64,000 nucleotides of DNA. It comes from Anagrus nilaparvatae (Eukaryota > Arthropoda > Insecta > Hymenoptera > Mymaridae). The translations under genes and the position numbers were made by a program. The notes under the pieces were generated by a model. That model was not told the origin of the DNA. It saw nothing but the letters and a program-made list of their open reading frames with translations, and did no database searches. The stretch is from assembly GCA_022575985.1 (NCBI GenBank), contig JAKSXM010000040.1, positions 13,348,001 through 13,412,000 of the forward strand, given 5' to 3'. Position 1 is the stretch's first letter. Each line of letters opens with the position of its first letter. This document shows, piece by piece, positions 19,446-33,300 of this stretch.

Positions 19446-21912
19446 ATTAAAAAAAATACATATAGTGTTAGTCATGTAGGCACTATTTTAAAGAAGAGGT
19501 TTCTTATAAATTTTTTTTTGCAATTAAAACTACATCGCTATAAATAAGAGATTGCGACAGAGTTAGAAAAATCTAACCTTGCAACGGGATTGAAACTAAA
19601 AATAATAAAAGAGACAATCCATTTTAACATCGCTTTGATGCATACTACATGCAATAAAAATTAACTTTTTACATGACAGGGGAGAAATAAAATATTATTT
19701 TATCCCAGTCCATCATATTAAGTTAGATAAATATGTGTGGACTAATATAACATCGCTATAAAAGATATATATCAATAAATTTACAATAAAATTAGTATAA
19801 CGACTTTTCTGTAAAAATATAAAAATTTAGATAAAACAACATCACCAAAGAATTATATAATCAGTCATATATCACAAATAATATTATATAAATAATATAA
19901 ATTCTTATTAACCAATAGATTCGAAAATTCTGTATAATTAATACAAAATTAAGGGTTGGTCTCACAATAGTTTTAAGAAAATTATTTAATGGAAATATAT
20001 AATCACAATTTCAAAGTTTTTATTCAAAACTAAACAATTGCCAGTTTTAATTAAAATAAGAAAACTAAATAATAATATTATCAAATACAGCAGAATAATA
20101 AGAAAATTAATAATCATTATCTATTTAAAACATACAATCATAGAATGTTAAGGTATTTAATCATTATATTAGGAATTTACAGCAAAATTTACAAAAAGTT
20201 TCTTAATGTATTAAATTTAAGTTATATTATTTTATTAATTTCTAAAAGTAATTTCGTAACAAGAAAAACAAAAGCTCATTTCAGCACGCAGCACAAAAGA
20301 ACACCAAATTATAGAGCAACTAAAATACTGAATTTGACTAGACATATCAACATGCGAAAAATATAGCATTTATCAAAATATATACAAAATATTTAAGTAA
20401 TCAACATCATGTCATTGTGTTTTATATTTAACGTTACATAGAATAAGATTATCTAATGAGTGTTTTATAACCAAGTAGTATTTATGAAAATAAATAAAAG
20501 AAAAGAATTTGATATTTAGTTATAAGTTTTAAACAGTTAAGGAAATAGATTAGTTATACCATCATTTAAATGACATCCATCGGTCTCAGAAATGTTTTGA
20601 ATGAATTTTTATTATGAATGAAGGTAGTATATGTCGCATGAGTCTTTTAATATTATAATAAGGCATTAGATATAAAGTTTGTAATCAGTGAATGAAGTCT
20701 AGATAAGAATGTTCTATAATTGCACAAGGTAAAAATATAAGGTAAAATAAAGATAAGAATAAAACCTAAATTATTACTAAAGTAGTATTTTGATGATATA
20801 TATAATAATTAATTTATGATATAATATTATCCTATTAGATTAATAATGTACTTAATATAATACCTTTTTACAAGAAAGGGAGCATAATTTTAATTAGACA
20901 TCCATTTTTACCAATCTCGAATTATATAACCATATATTAGTTAATAGTAATCCATGTAGGAACAAACTAAAGTCAACTTTTAGTCTTAATAATATAATAA
21001 AATATATAACCTTTCTATATAATACTTTTAATATATTACACATATTTTATATTTAAATATCATCAACTAGTTATAAAGATTGCAAAAGTCAAGCTACACA
21101 ATCAGAAGGAATTACCCAAGCGTAGTATTCCAATCAGGTATCACCTTAAGAGCCATAATTTCATGTATTTATCATAAAAAAAATGTATTTTAGAATAATT
21201 TCATCTTATATAAAAACCTCATGAAATATATAATACATACATTAAAAAAAAAAATTTTTATAATATTCTTCTTATTTGTTCAAATATTTACCAAGAATCG
21301 TATAATCATATAATCATGAGCATTAAGCACCTATAGTATTTAGAAGTAGCATTTGTGAACATATATTATTACAAAATTTTATCGCTATATATATAATCAA
21401 TGATATAATCATAGTATTAGGTTTATAATTGGGTTCAGGCCCAAACAATTATGACACGTACTCTACATAAATCATGGTTTATTGATGGAAAGTTCACCAC
21501 GGTAATGGCAGTAAATCTTAATAATCAGTGTTTTGTGTGGAGATTACAGCTAAAAATATTATATATATTAAAAAGTAGAAAAATAGGAAATCATATGTAG
21601 TACCAATTTTGTTATATATAAAAAATATAGTTATTACAATTTCCAGCATTCTTATATATATTAGTATTAGGATCCATATGTATTGGATATATTAATGTAA
21701 ACGATATATTTAAATTTTAGAATTAGGTTAATAAAGGATAAAATTTGGAATTTTAGTAAATGTAAAAAAAAAATAATAAAATACTCGCTCACAATAATTA
21801 CGCTAATTCTATACAAAACCATTTATTATGAACAACATATACAAAAACAAAAAACGAACAACATCTTATATTATAATTCGATATATTCAGTACATAATTA
21901 TCTTGATATCAA
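19446..21912. other. AT-rich intergenic region
   Basis: No convincing gene. A 73-codon plus frame at 20145-20366 has no family features and is probably chance. Confidence 0.4.
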
Positions 21913-22404
21913 TTATATTATTCCGCGACCAGGAATCTCATAACTACCACACATGTCTACAATACCGTGTTTCTGACTTTCTATGAAGAATTCGGTAAAA
22001 ACTTCAGCATACTCATCATAATCCTCTCCATCACTGGGAAGAAGATCAGGCCAACCATCAAGGCCAGAATTCACTGTGTACAGAATATCGGGGTGCATAA
22101 AAGTCATCATGGTGATAGATTCGTAGATCCAAGTAGGAATATCACGTGACGAATACATCTCAACTAGGTCTACCAATCTTTTGTTGAAGATGGTATGCTT
22201 ATAACAGCGTAAGATTTTAGCCGTTATTACACGCCCCACATAGGTCCAGAAAACACCCCATCCTACGAACTCAGGTTCTCTATAACTCCGAGTGAACCTG
22301 GTGAGCATATCATCATAACAATCCCTGGAAGTGCTCATAAGAAACCCCATATCTACAACCTCGACTCTAAGGTCACGAGGATTTTGAATACAATAAATGG
22401 CCAT
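21913..22404 (-). CDS. Unrecognised ~160-residue family, paralogue 1
   Basis: This single-exon 163-residue protein has no signal peptide or clear membrane segment. I do not recognise the family. It shares a pattern with the next three genes: N-terminal QNPR, then RDCYD-x-M, FW-x-Y-(I/V), A-x-I-x-R-x-Y-(K/R)HTI, YSS, a P-x-x-I helix, LYTVN, a W-P turn, an acidic D-Y stretch and a C-terminal EKGI/KHGI motif. The predicted character is helical and cytoplasmic. The start is the ATG at 22402-22404, 18 nt after a TTTTTTTAG acceptor-like site. Only about 105 bp separate that site from the stop of paralogue 2, leaving little room for a private promoter. Confidence 0.72.
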   Translation of the reverse strand: MAIYCIQNPRDLRVEVVDMGFLMSTSRDCYDDMLTRFTRSYREPEFVGWGVFWTYVGRVITAKILRCYKHTIFNKRLVDLVEMYSSRDIPTWIYESITMMTFMHPDILYTVNSGLDGWPDLLPSDGEDYDEYAEVFTEFFIESQKHGIVDMCGSYEIPGRGII

Positions 22405-22529
22405 AGTATTTTTTTTCCTTACCTAAAAAAATATAGGAACAATGATAACAAATAGTGACATATTTAATGTTTATAAGTGTCAATTTTATTAAGAATAATA
22501 TACAATAAATTAATAATAATAAACTTTGT

Positions 22530-23021
22530 TCAAAATTTTCTGTGGTCCGGAACCTCTAATCCAGAAATTATATTTATGATGCCTTTTTCGTGACAATCTT
22601 TTAAAAGCTTATCAAAACTTGTAGAAAAATCATCGTGGTTTGAAATATCTACAACAGTACGGAAAGGCCAATTATCAGCGTCATAATTAACAGTAAATAA
22701 TTTGTTGGGATCTTGAAAAATGATTTCTACCACGGACTGAAGTATCTCTTCTGGTAGATATTTGGATGAGTACCACTCTATTGAGGATAGAAATTCTAGA
22801 TCCAAAATAGTGTGTCTATAGCGACGGAAAATTCTAGCTATCAACACACATTGGATATACAGCCAAAAATCTACCCATGCTGGGAAATGAGCGCGATTGT
22901 ATCTTTCAAACAAGAGCCTCCTCATGGTGTCATAACAATCCCTTGTAACATTTTCAAAGGAACTAACATTAAAAAATCTAACCTCACGCCTGCGAGGGTT
23001 TTGTAATCTATATAGGGACAT
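22530..23021 (-). CDS. Unrecognised ~160-residue family, paralogue 2
   Basis: This 163-residue protein begins MSLYRLQNPR. The frame opens upstream, but ATG 23019-23021 is preferred because it matches the starts of the paralogues and follows the same A-rich leader. It is closest to paralogue 1 (QNPR, RDCYD, RYRHTIL, YSSKYLP, LFTVN, WPF, HEKGIINI, EVP). A CTTATAG acceptor-like site lies about 45 nt upstream. Function unknown. Confidence 0.72.
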   Translation of the reverse strand: MSLYRLQNPRRREVRFFNVSSFENVTRDCYDTMRRLLFERYNRAHFPAWVDFWLYIQCVLIARIFRRYRHTILDLEFLSSIEWYSSKYLPEEILQSVVEIIFQDPNKLFTVNYDADNWPFRTVVDISNHDDFSTSFDKLLKDCHEKGIINIISGLEVPDHRKF

Positions 23022-23215
23022 GTTTTTTTTCCTTTCCTCCCTTTTTCTGATCAACAAACCCTATAAGAAATAAAAATAAGGGAAAGGTATGAATATAAAG
23101 AAATAAAAGAAAATGAAAATATATTAATAATATAAAATTATATTTTGGCAAATAGGTACATATTTTTTTTTAGTACACATTTCAAATGGTAACATTTTAT
23201 TAAATCTACAGCTGT

Positions 23216-23686
23216 TTATTTGAGCCATGTCATCCGTATAAGATCCAACAAACCTTTTTCAGAACACGTTCTGAGGTGGTCAGTAACCGTCAAGAAAAGA
23301 ACATACATCCGCTTAACACGAGGCAAACCCAACGGCCAAGCGTGCTTACCTCGTGGAACAAAATAGATAGTATTAATATCAGCAGTCATACGGAGCCACT
23401 TTTGGGCTATTTTGGACGGTAGCGGTATATTAGAATAGCGAAGTCGAAATTCTTCTAATTCTGCTGGTACTGGGAAAAGATCCCGCGTTAAAAACCAACA
23501 CAATAACACGGCTCGAATATACTTGTAAAACCTAAGAAAAGGTAGGTCAGGAAGATTTAGACTCGAGTATGACTCGTGCTCTTGGAGCTCGTCATAGACC
23601 TCCTCTATAACAGGGAGGAATTCAGATATAACAAGAAGTTGGTTGAAATAGGATTCAGGGTGACGTACGTGTCTTATAGTATGCAT
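23216..23686 (-). CDS. Unrecognised ~160-residue family, paralogue 3 (diverged)
   Basis: This 156-residue protein is the most diverged member, but key positions align: an N-terminal RHPE, VYDEL where others have CYD-x-M, FYKYIRAV, an AEL-x-x-F-x-x-RYS segment, P-x-K-I, IYFV, WPLGLP, and SEKGLLDL near the C-terminus. The HTI motif is missing (LFPVP instead). Its ATG (23684-23686) is 9 nt after TTTTTTTAG. It could be a newer function or a relaxed copy; the frame is intact. Confidence 0.65.
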   Translation of the reverse strand: MHTIRHVRHPESYFNQLLVISEFLPVIEEVYDELQEHESYSSLNLPDLPFLRFYKYIRAVLLCWFLTRDLFPVPAELEEFRLRYSNIPLPSKIAQKWLRMTADINTIYFVPRGKHAWPLGLPRVKRMYVLFLTVTDHLRTCSEKGLLDLIRMTWLK

Positions 23687-23871
23687 GTCTTCAACCTAAA
23701 AAAAAAAAATAATATACCACCGTTATTCAATTAACTAAACTAGGAAAAATTCTAAATACAAATAATAAAGGAAAACATTTCATAATTAAAGAAGATTTAA
23801 AGGGATTTGATTTTACAACTAAATCAAGGTTGAGTTTGAAATCAAGTTTTAAAATGAGTTTTACGGCGTAT

Positions 23872-24369
23872 TTAAGTATATATTCGGGTCAGAAACTCAG
23901 AGAATAATGGATCTAAGTCTATTAGTCTAAATTGCGCACATTCATGTAGAGAATCTTTAACTAAATTGGAAAACAAATGATTACAAAAGATTTTACTGTC
24001 TCGAGTAAATCTGACCGGAAACCCATATAAGTCCGGTTCTATGGTATATTCTACAGACAAATCCGAAAAGAAATGACATTCGACTTCAAGGCAAATATCG
24101 TCTGGGAGGAATTGGTCATATATATTGATAAGACGAGTTATCTCCGGATTCTCCACAGTATGTCGGTAAAATAAGAAAACCCTAGCTGTTATAACGGCCC
24201 TAATAAATTTACGAAAAACATCTTCGGATGGCAGACTCGAAACTCCATGGTTAGACCGAAGGAACTTCTCATCCATATTTTTATAGGTCTCTTGTATGAC
24301 CTTATCAAAAATATTTAAGTTAAGGATCTTAACATCACGATTTTTCTCGTTTTTTAAATGGTATGCCAT
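23872..24369 (-). CDS. Unrecognised ~160-residue family, paralogue 4
   Basis: This 165-residue protein starts MAYHLKNEKNR. Shared motifs are V-x-x-x-TYKNM, F-x-K-FIRAVITAR, F-x-YRHTVENPE, IYDQFLP, EYTIEPD, FPVRF and HECAQFRLID near the end. It is first in transcription order in the four-gene run. Its leader is AAAAAAAAAC-rich after an ATTTTTTTAG acceptor-like site about 25 nt upstream. If the genes share a 5' exon, it should lie beyond 24.4 kb. Confidence 0.72.
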   Translation of the reverse strand: MAYHLKNEKNRDVKILNLNIFDKVIQETYKNMDEKFLRSNHGVSSLPSEDVFRKFIRAVITARVFLFYRHTVENPEITRLINIYDQFLPDDICLEVECHFFSDLSVEYTIEPDLYGFPVRFTRDSKIFCNHLFSNLVKDSLHECAQFRLIDLDPLFSEFLTRIYT

Positions 24370-27300
24370 AATTTCTGTTTTTTTTTATGAAACCTAAAAA
24401 AATTTTATAATAGATAATGCGAGCCTTTCTCAAATGAGTAAAAAAAAGAACAAAGAATAAATGGGTAAAAACATAGAATAGCCAAATTAAGAATAAAGAC
24501 AGGACCGCCTAGCAGAAGTTTAACTTATAAAAATACTGTATCTCGTCTTGTAACAATTCTATTCACTCAATATTTCATTTTTCTATGAGAGAGCATTTTC
24601 TTTTTAATTTTTACATATAAGATAATCAAAATCATTTGTTGTAAGGGATATTTTAATTAACGAATAAAAAACAAGGAAGTTAGCTAATACGTTTCAGCAA
24701 TAGTCAATCCAGTTTAAATAAAGAATAAAATTAAATAATATAGAATGAAATAAAATAAAAAAACATTTATTTAAATACATATGAAATGGGGTTTTTTTTT
24801 TCTCAAGCTGACAGAATTACAACGGATAAATTATAAAAACGACATCGCATTTTAAAATAATCAGGTGTAAAATGAAAAATAATAAATGTGAAATCCTGAT
24901 TTCCAATATATTTTCGAGTTTCAATACATTCGGGAAGAACTAACACGATAGATAGATAATATTTTAAGGAAGACACGGAAATTATAAATTTACAATCTAA
25001 TGTTGATGAAATTGACTGGGAACAGACCCGAAAAATTTAATTCTTCGATCAAGATTTTAAAAAAAAATCAAAGTATACGAAACTTTTATTTGAAAAATTG
25101 ATCAGTTTAATAAGAAAAAACATGAGTTGTAAAACTTTCAGCACCGGGATCTTAAAGATCTCTATAAATTTTCCGGATACTGAAAAGTTTTTTGGATATA
25201 ATACCTACTATTTTAATGACATTTCATTTATAATTTACTTTTATATAAGAAACGTTTTAATGAACGCGAGGTTAAAATTGGAATAAATACACTAAATTAC
25301 AGTTTTTTTTCTCAATTTTCTAAATTTTCTAAATTTTCGGAATTCTTACGAATAAATGTAGGAAAATATGAATTTTAAAACTAGACATTAAACTTATGGA
25401 AAGAGCTTCATTTGAATTCTATATTTTACCAGGGAAATTTTAGGATATTTTATATAAAGATTTTTAGTAAGGCAGAAGTAATGACTTTAGATTTTTATTC
25501 TAAAATTTAAGGTGATCAAAGATTTTAGTTCAGTAAAATAACCTAAAAAATCATCCAGGTCACCCCCCCCCCCCCCAATAACCTTTCAGAAATGTGCATT
25601 ACATATATCCAACCGTTGAATTCTACTAACCAATAATAATTAAAAATAAAATCTCGATAAGTAAGACTTAGAACTAATATACACTGAGAGAAGTTACACC
25701 TTTTATTACACCTTACACCATCTTATTTACCTAAATAAAAGAGTTTTGGAATATTGAGATTTACTGTCTTTATAACACCTATAGAAGATTTAAAATGTTA
25801 AAATTTACCATATTTTTTTTAAATAAACAAAAATAGTGAAAGGATATTCATGGTAGTTGCTAAAAATAATAATAAAGTTTAACTTCTCAGAAATAGTTTT
25901 TTCCTCAATTTTTCATAAACATTTTGGTTTCCTTTCATGAGAAAATATAGTCTGAACATCGATTAATTGTTTAGAAATTTAATATTCAAAAAAGAAAAAC
26001 TTTCAACAAAAAAAAATGACTGAAATATTTTGATAAGAAAACGTAAAAATTAACTTAAAAGGTTAATGAAAATTTTAAATTGGAATTTATATTGTTTTTT
26101 GTTTGCTCAGAAATTTCAATAGTATATATAAAAAACAATGAATCATGAGAAATAATTTTATCTTAAGCTTAATTTAGAATTCTAAACTTGTATATTTCAG
26201 GAAAACTTTACGCAATTTAGGATTTTTCTTCCTAATAAAATCAAGAAATAAATATATTTTTACTTTCCATGGGTAGTTGACCAATTTAAGACGTAACTTC
26301 CAATATTTTACATAATATAGATCAACTAAGTAAAATTTTACTGAAATTTTAATCTACAGCGGGTAAAAATTTGAAAAAAATAATAATTGACAGAAAGATT
26401 CCAACTGAGTTAGCTAATTTCACACAGCGAAAAATACACATATGTGAACGATTTACGGTTTTATTTTTTTTTTTTTAAAAAAAACCCTACTAACTGAATT
26501 TTTATTTCTTTTGACCCTTTTATACAATTAAGTACATAAATTATAGAATATATTAAAGAGGAAAATTTTAGACAGTTGCATTAAACCCTTAATTCAGATA
26601 TCATTCAAATTTAAACGTTTTAAGAAATAAAATATATTGTTGATTTATAATAGTTTAAAATAATTAAAATTTTAGCATTAGTTTTTTAAGAAATATTAGA
26701 TGGATTTGATATTTTTGTTTGCAATAAACTATTTATAAATTTTAAAAAAATTAGGACCCAACCGATATATTTTTATATATAAAGTATAATAAATTAGACA
26801 TAAAATTACCTACCTTCCTCAGTAAATTTTCAGGGAAAAGAGTGTAATAAAATTATACTACTTATTTCTACATGTAAAAACCTAATTTCGCTAATCTTAT
26901 TCTAATTTTATCCTAAACATTTTGAGTAAAAATTGTAAATTTACCTTAGAATGCTAAATTATTTTTACATAAAAGTTTTTAGAAAGGAAACTGCATCAGT
27001 AAAGATGATTTATTATTATAATTACCCCTTATCGAAATTTTTTTAAATAAAAGAGTACAAAAACCATGAGATTTCAATTTGATATGAACATCATTTCCAT
27101 AAGAAAACTAAGTCAGTAAATCGGATTAAATTGTTGTTAAAACATATAAAACGTTAAATCAGTAATAAGAATTTATTAATGAGAGAGAACTGTAGAAAAA
27201 TTAATTCATTTTAGGTGTTGAAAAAATTAGATTTTGGAATATATATATATTTTTTTTTCCTTTCCTCAATAAACACCTTAAAACAAGGTTTAATAATCGG

Positions 27301-30300
27301 TCTAAGTTAAATAAAACTAATCAATCCAGTAATGGAAAACAAATTTTCAGGTTTTATTAAATATGAATAAATAAAGTCAAACCAAATATGAATAAGAACT
27401 TATCATACGTTTAAGTCGATCATGGTATGAGATTACACGAGAAATCCAAGTCAACGAAAATCAGACAACCCCTTTATGAAGTGAAATAAAAAAACAATAT
27501 GAATCGGATATTTTTTTTAGCACAAATTTCAGTAATAGTATTCCATTACGGAGATAAACCTTAAAATTCAGACATAATTAGAAGTTATTACAGGTTTAAA
27601 AAAATAATAGAAAAATTATCCGGAATCTTGTAAAGCAGAATTTATGTTTTTCTTTTGTTGAATTAAAATCGAAAAAAATTCAGCTTTAATAATTCAGAGT
27701 TTTAAAAAAAAAAGAGAAACCCAATAAAATATTTATTTGAATAAAAAAGTTTCAAAATAATCCATTTATAAAATACTCGCCCTAAAATTGGAAAATATTT
27801 TACATTATTGGACATCATAGAATATAGAACTAACTAATATTTTAAAGCAAAATAGAGCTAAAAAAATACTGAATTAAGAAAAGTCCATTTTTTTTTATTT
27901 GATCCAACATAACGACACTTTTCAAACGTTGCAAGATACGGTATAAATGACTAATAATGGGAAGACACGTAATAATGAAAATTATTATACTTTTCAGTCA
28001 ATTATAACATATGATAATTGATGAGATGAGAATTTAAAAACCCAAGTCAATAAAAATCAGGCACTCATTCATTATAAAAATATCTAACAATTCAAAAGAA
28101 ACGGACTCCACGAATAAAAACACAAATTTCAACAATATTATTCCATTATGAAAATTAATCCATAGCATGGCTCAAAAATCTTATAATTGAACTCTTTTCT
28201 CATTGGAAATTAATTTAAATGATCAAAGATAAAACTTACAATGACCAATAATTGCTGAAATTGCCATTTTTTTTTATTAAAAATAACCCAAGTATAAGAA
28301 TTCTATACGCTTAACTCAAAACATACATTTTGCCAAAGTTACTATGAGCAGTTTCATAGGAATGCTTACCATATAGTGCACTACTGAGTAGTTAATTACA
28401 AAATCTCATACCAAAAATCTTATTCAAGAGAAAAAATGGTGTTGAAGTTTTTTTTTCCAAAATTTTATTAAGTTTCAAATTTAATAAATAAAATACTTAA
28501 AATTAAAAATTACTTTAGATTTGATACCCATAATAGCTTTTATTAAGAAAAATAAGCAAAATTTATTTTGTAAATACTGAATTTTGATCAGCGAGAAATC
28601 CAATGTTTGAGTTAATACGTGTAAAACTTCTCTATTTCCTAATTAAAATTTAACTTATGGCAAATTCTTTTAATTTAAGCTGATTTCATAGTAGTAAACT
28701 AATTTAATTAAAATAGACATCCATAGTTGAGATAATAATGGAAAAAACATAATGATTTAGTTTATATTTTCATTTTTTTTTACTAAAATTTGGAGGTATA
28801 AGTTTTATATATACTTATAATTAAAATTTCTTTATTATGGAGTTTTAAATATTATTGAGCGGCTATAAGAAGTTAAAGTTATCTAGATGAGTTTAAATAT
28901 GTGAAAACAACACTTTGACCCCAAGCGTACTATAACGTAAGATCCCAAAATAAGGAAATAAAATAAGAATTTCAGCCACATAGGGGTAGTTTAGTTTAAT
29001 ATGTATAATCAATAGTCAATTATACTCATCAGACTACTATACATAACGTTCTAACAAATTACCGGTAAAATGAAAATTAACTTGAGAAACATCACAGAAA
29101 CCAATAATTTGTTTAACCGAAACCGAAATGTGAATGTTGAACTTTAATTGTGAATTTAATTTAAACAAGACACTTAATCTAATAAATAAAAACCATAACT
29201 AAAATTCTCAAACGAAATCCACCAACTAATTCACAACATAAAAATATACATAGTCACTACTGGACAAAAATTGACATCTGAAGTTCCAAGATTGACTGAA
29301 AAACATAAAAATTTTCTCCAAGTCTCTTCAACAGTAATGTAAAAATTATTTTACATGACTTGGACATAAGTTTTGAAGGAAAAACTGAAAAACCTGAAAT
29401 AGCGGATCATGTTTTGGGTACTTTTAGACTAATTCACTTATGAGGTGAAGTAAAACATACACAAATTGAATATAAAAAATATATAGGGAATAAAAATGCA
29501 ATTCAATTATTCAATAAAAAAATATTTGAAAAATTCTTCCACAAAATATAACACAACATAAACATTTACACTTCAGAATTTTATAAACAATATCATAAAA
29601 CAATTTTAAAAAAAAATCTCACATTACATTAGGGTAAAAGATTTTACAGTGTTTAGACTGATAATTATTGAGATAGATTACATTATTTAAAAAAAAAAAA
29701 CAAATTAACAAATTACATTTAATTATTTGTTTAACATAGATAACAAATGATTGAACGCATACTTAATACTCAGTTGTAAACACAGCAATATAGATTAAGG
29801 AAATGAATGATCATAAAAATAAAAACTTAGAAACAGGAGCCGCAACGTTTTATTAACATTCCAGTAAAAAAAATATAAATGAACCGAGTTAATATAACAA
29901 GCACCGTGTCAATAAAAGGAAACTCAGACCAGAAAAATTATAAATAAGAGACAGAAAAATCAGGTTTAAAAATAATTTTGTTTTAAATAAGTAATAATTA
30001 AAATCACAAAAAACATTTTGAGGATATTTTTTTTTATTATTTTCGCAAGTATTTGTAGAATAGTATTAAAAACAGTTCAGGATTAAAATAATTTAAAAAA
30101 ATTTTTTTTTGAACAAGTTTCTTACCTTACGAGGAAAATTTGAATAAAATTAGTATAATTAAAATTAATATTGATAATTATGGAAAATTAGTCGGGAAAT
30201 ACCAGAAAATACTTTGTTTTAAATTATTTTAGTATTAAATGATGCGCTAAAACCTAAATTTTGGAAAAATTAACTGGGACCAAAAATATGGAACTTAATA

Positions 30301-33300
30301 TCAGCATTGCCTTTTGGGTTGAAATTAAAGCTCGCATGTTAGTTAAATTGAATTTAGGCTAAAAATTGATAAAATAACGCAAATTCATTTAATAAGAGTC
30401 AATTGAACTTTAGAATTTTCCTTAGTTTTGATTGAAAATTAATACCAATAACTTTAAAGAATTATAATATTTATCATATGGCATAATTCTGACATTTTTT
30501 TTTAAAAAAGTTGTATTTGAATTTAAACGTATAGCATGTTACTAAGTTAGAAATTTAAAAAGTTTTTAAAATTTCAAACCCCCTTCATTTAGAAGATAAA
30601 TTTTAATAAATTAAATTATTAATTTATTAAAAATCATTAAAGTTGCAAAAATATGACAATCACCATACAGATGCTAATGAAAAACCATGTTAGATATCAT
30701 ACAGTAAATGGGAAATTTTAAAATTTTTTTAAATTTTCTTTCACAAACTTCAAACCCGCTATAATTTTGAGCCGAATAATATAATGATTGAGCAATAATT
30801 TACTAATATAAATGTGTTTTAATATTATTTTAAATATTAAACATTACTGTTTATTTTAAATACAATTTGATATAAAAATTAAATTTCAATACCCCAGAAA
30901 TATTAACAAATAATTTTAAAGACCATCCAAAATAAGGATTTGTCTATGAAAACAGAGTTTAAAATTTTAATTTTAACCTAAACAAGTTTTAAAAACAGGA
31001 ATGGAAGGTTTTACACAAAAACAAGAGTTTTAATAATTTTAATAAAAGGGGATAATGGAATTTTCACGTTAAATTTTTTTTTTCTGTATTTTAATTTGGA
31101 ATATTGATTTCATAATAAAATAATTTAAGAATTAGACTTGATATGGATAGGCCATGGAAAACTGAATTAATGACGGAATGAAAATATTATGAATTTTTTT
31201 TATGGATTTGGAAAGATCAATTCTGGTAAAAATTTAATTAAGTAAAAATTGAAACCAGTAAAATAAAATTGCATTGGAAACTAAAATTGTTTGGGAAATT
31301 TTATTTAGCGGTGTACTAAATTTAGTTTAGATAGACGAAAGTTAAAAGCAGCATCGATACGAATATTATTAATTATCAAAATACAAAGGTTTGGAGTTTT
31401 AATTGTTTAGACCTTATAAGTTTCATCCTGATTGAGCTAATTGGTTTATAAATTGTTTATAAAATAGAAATGTTTTAACACCAGAAAGAATGAAATTTAT
31501 AGACCTCAGTTCGGATTTCTTTTTGATTACTTAATTAATAAATCATATCAGTTTTATATTAGAAGCCACTTGGAACTCAGATTTTTATTTGCTAAACAAA
31601 CCTTGATTTATAAGACCAATTTTAAGAATTTTACATTGACCAATAAAAATGAAATTATAGGTCCAAAATATCAAAACCCAGTAAAATAAAACAAAAAAAT
31701 AATAACAAATAAATTGATCCTAGCAAGAATTATTAAAAATGAAAACGCAAATTCAAAAATAAAATTAACAGAAAGTAACCCGGGAAAATTTTATTAGAAG
31801 TGACGATCTGAATTATAAACGACTTAGTATTAAGTAAAAATAGTTAACGAAAAATAAAACCCTACCTAAAAATATAAGCTTATAAAAAATTATTAAAACA
31901 AGATACTATATTATAGAACGAATATTTTTTTTTCCCAGCCAAAAGATTATATGATTAAACATATAGACTAACGAATTTTAATCTATAAATTCATTAAAAA
32001 TTTTACCCCCCCCCAAAATAAATTGAACAAAACCCAATATAAACCTTAGTTTTTTTCAGAAACCACCTAAAGTTTTATTTTGATTTAACCAAAGAAATTT
32101 AGTTGTTTAGATTCATTAAAAATGCCCTTAAATTATAGTGGATAATAGCCTCAAAAAGGAACACAGATTAAAATAAATAAAATTTTTTTTTCTCTAAAAA
32201 AAAAATTTTTTTATAAAAATTAATAACAAAATATGTTTTAAACCCTCCCAAAAAAACGATAGGAAACCCGCAAGAACACATTAAGACGAAAAAATTAAAA
32301 GTTACTAGAAAATAAAAAAAAGTGGCCTTACTATGGAGCAAAATGAAACTAAGTTAACTAACGTTGGTTGGTATCGGGAGAATATTTTTATCAACAGCAC
32401 AATTTAATATATATTACATACACCCGGAAGAAATCCACCGTTCTATTAAATTCACTGATATTTACATGTATTAGTAGCATTCATTAAATCAGCAGACAAA
32501 CCTCATATTTTTTTACTAACATATGGTTTATATATACAAATCGTGAGCAGTTCATTTTCGTGGTTAAAAGAAAAGCATATGGATTAGTTAGTTTCCGGAA
32601 AAATTAGTGTTAAAAATTATTAAGATCTAGATTTAATAAAAAAATAATATTTATACGGGATTAAATATTATAAATAACCATTCAACTAGTAAAAGTTTGA
32701 AGAACAACGCTGTATATAATAAGATTACATTTCCCGTCGGAAGATGAAATTGTATGAATTTCATATCTAAAGTTGATTTCATTAGTAAAAACATAAATAA
32801 GTGAACAAATCTTATAAATAATATTGGAAATTGTTGTTAAACAAATTAAAAATAATTTCTAATAAAATAAATTAAGCTTATATCGGGCCGAATACGAAAA
32901 TTAACAACTCAAACTTTTGTTTCTATTTACCGTCGGACCGAATTTCGAGAGAAAAATAAACATGAGAAATTTAAGTATTAAAAAAAAATGCATACAAGTT
33001 TTTGTAAAAAGTACTGGATATTGTTATAAAATAAATTAATAAAAAGCATAAATTGGATATTTCAAATTTATAAGGGGTTAAATAATTAAATTGTGTCTAC
33101 AACAAAAGAATTCTTCTCAGTGATTTTACAAGTAGAAAAACGAGATTTTTAGCGAGCAATTTCGTTATAAAAAATGAAATTATAATTGGTCAAACTTGTA
33201 GATAATACGAAAAATAATTAATGATTAAATTTTGAAGAATGTCAAAATTTATAAAATCAGCCTTAAAAATAGATGGATGTTTTTTTTAGCAAACTTTTAC

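Noticed and set aside
19581..19596. GCAACGGGATTGAAAC, reminiscent of the end of some CRISPR repeats, and a similar GCAACGGGATTGAA at 43680
   Set aside because: Only two isolated copies 24 kb apart, no spacer-repeat spacing and no cas genes; the window is eukaryotic.
20145..20366. 73-codon plus-strand ORF
   Set aside because: No motif, no paralogue, composition like the surrounding AT-rich DNA.
25098..25286. 62-codon plus-strand ORF
   Set aside because: Short, no recognisable features or splice context.
25563..25576. Poly-C run in AT-rich DNA
   Set aside because: Striking composition but only a mononucleotide run; may be partly a sequencing artefact.
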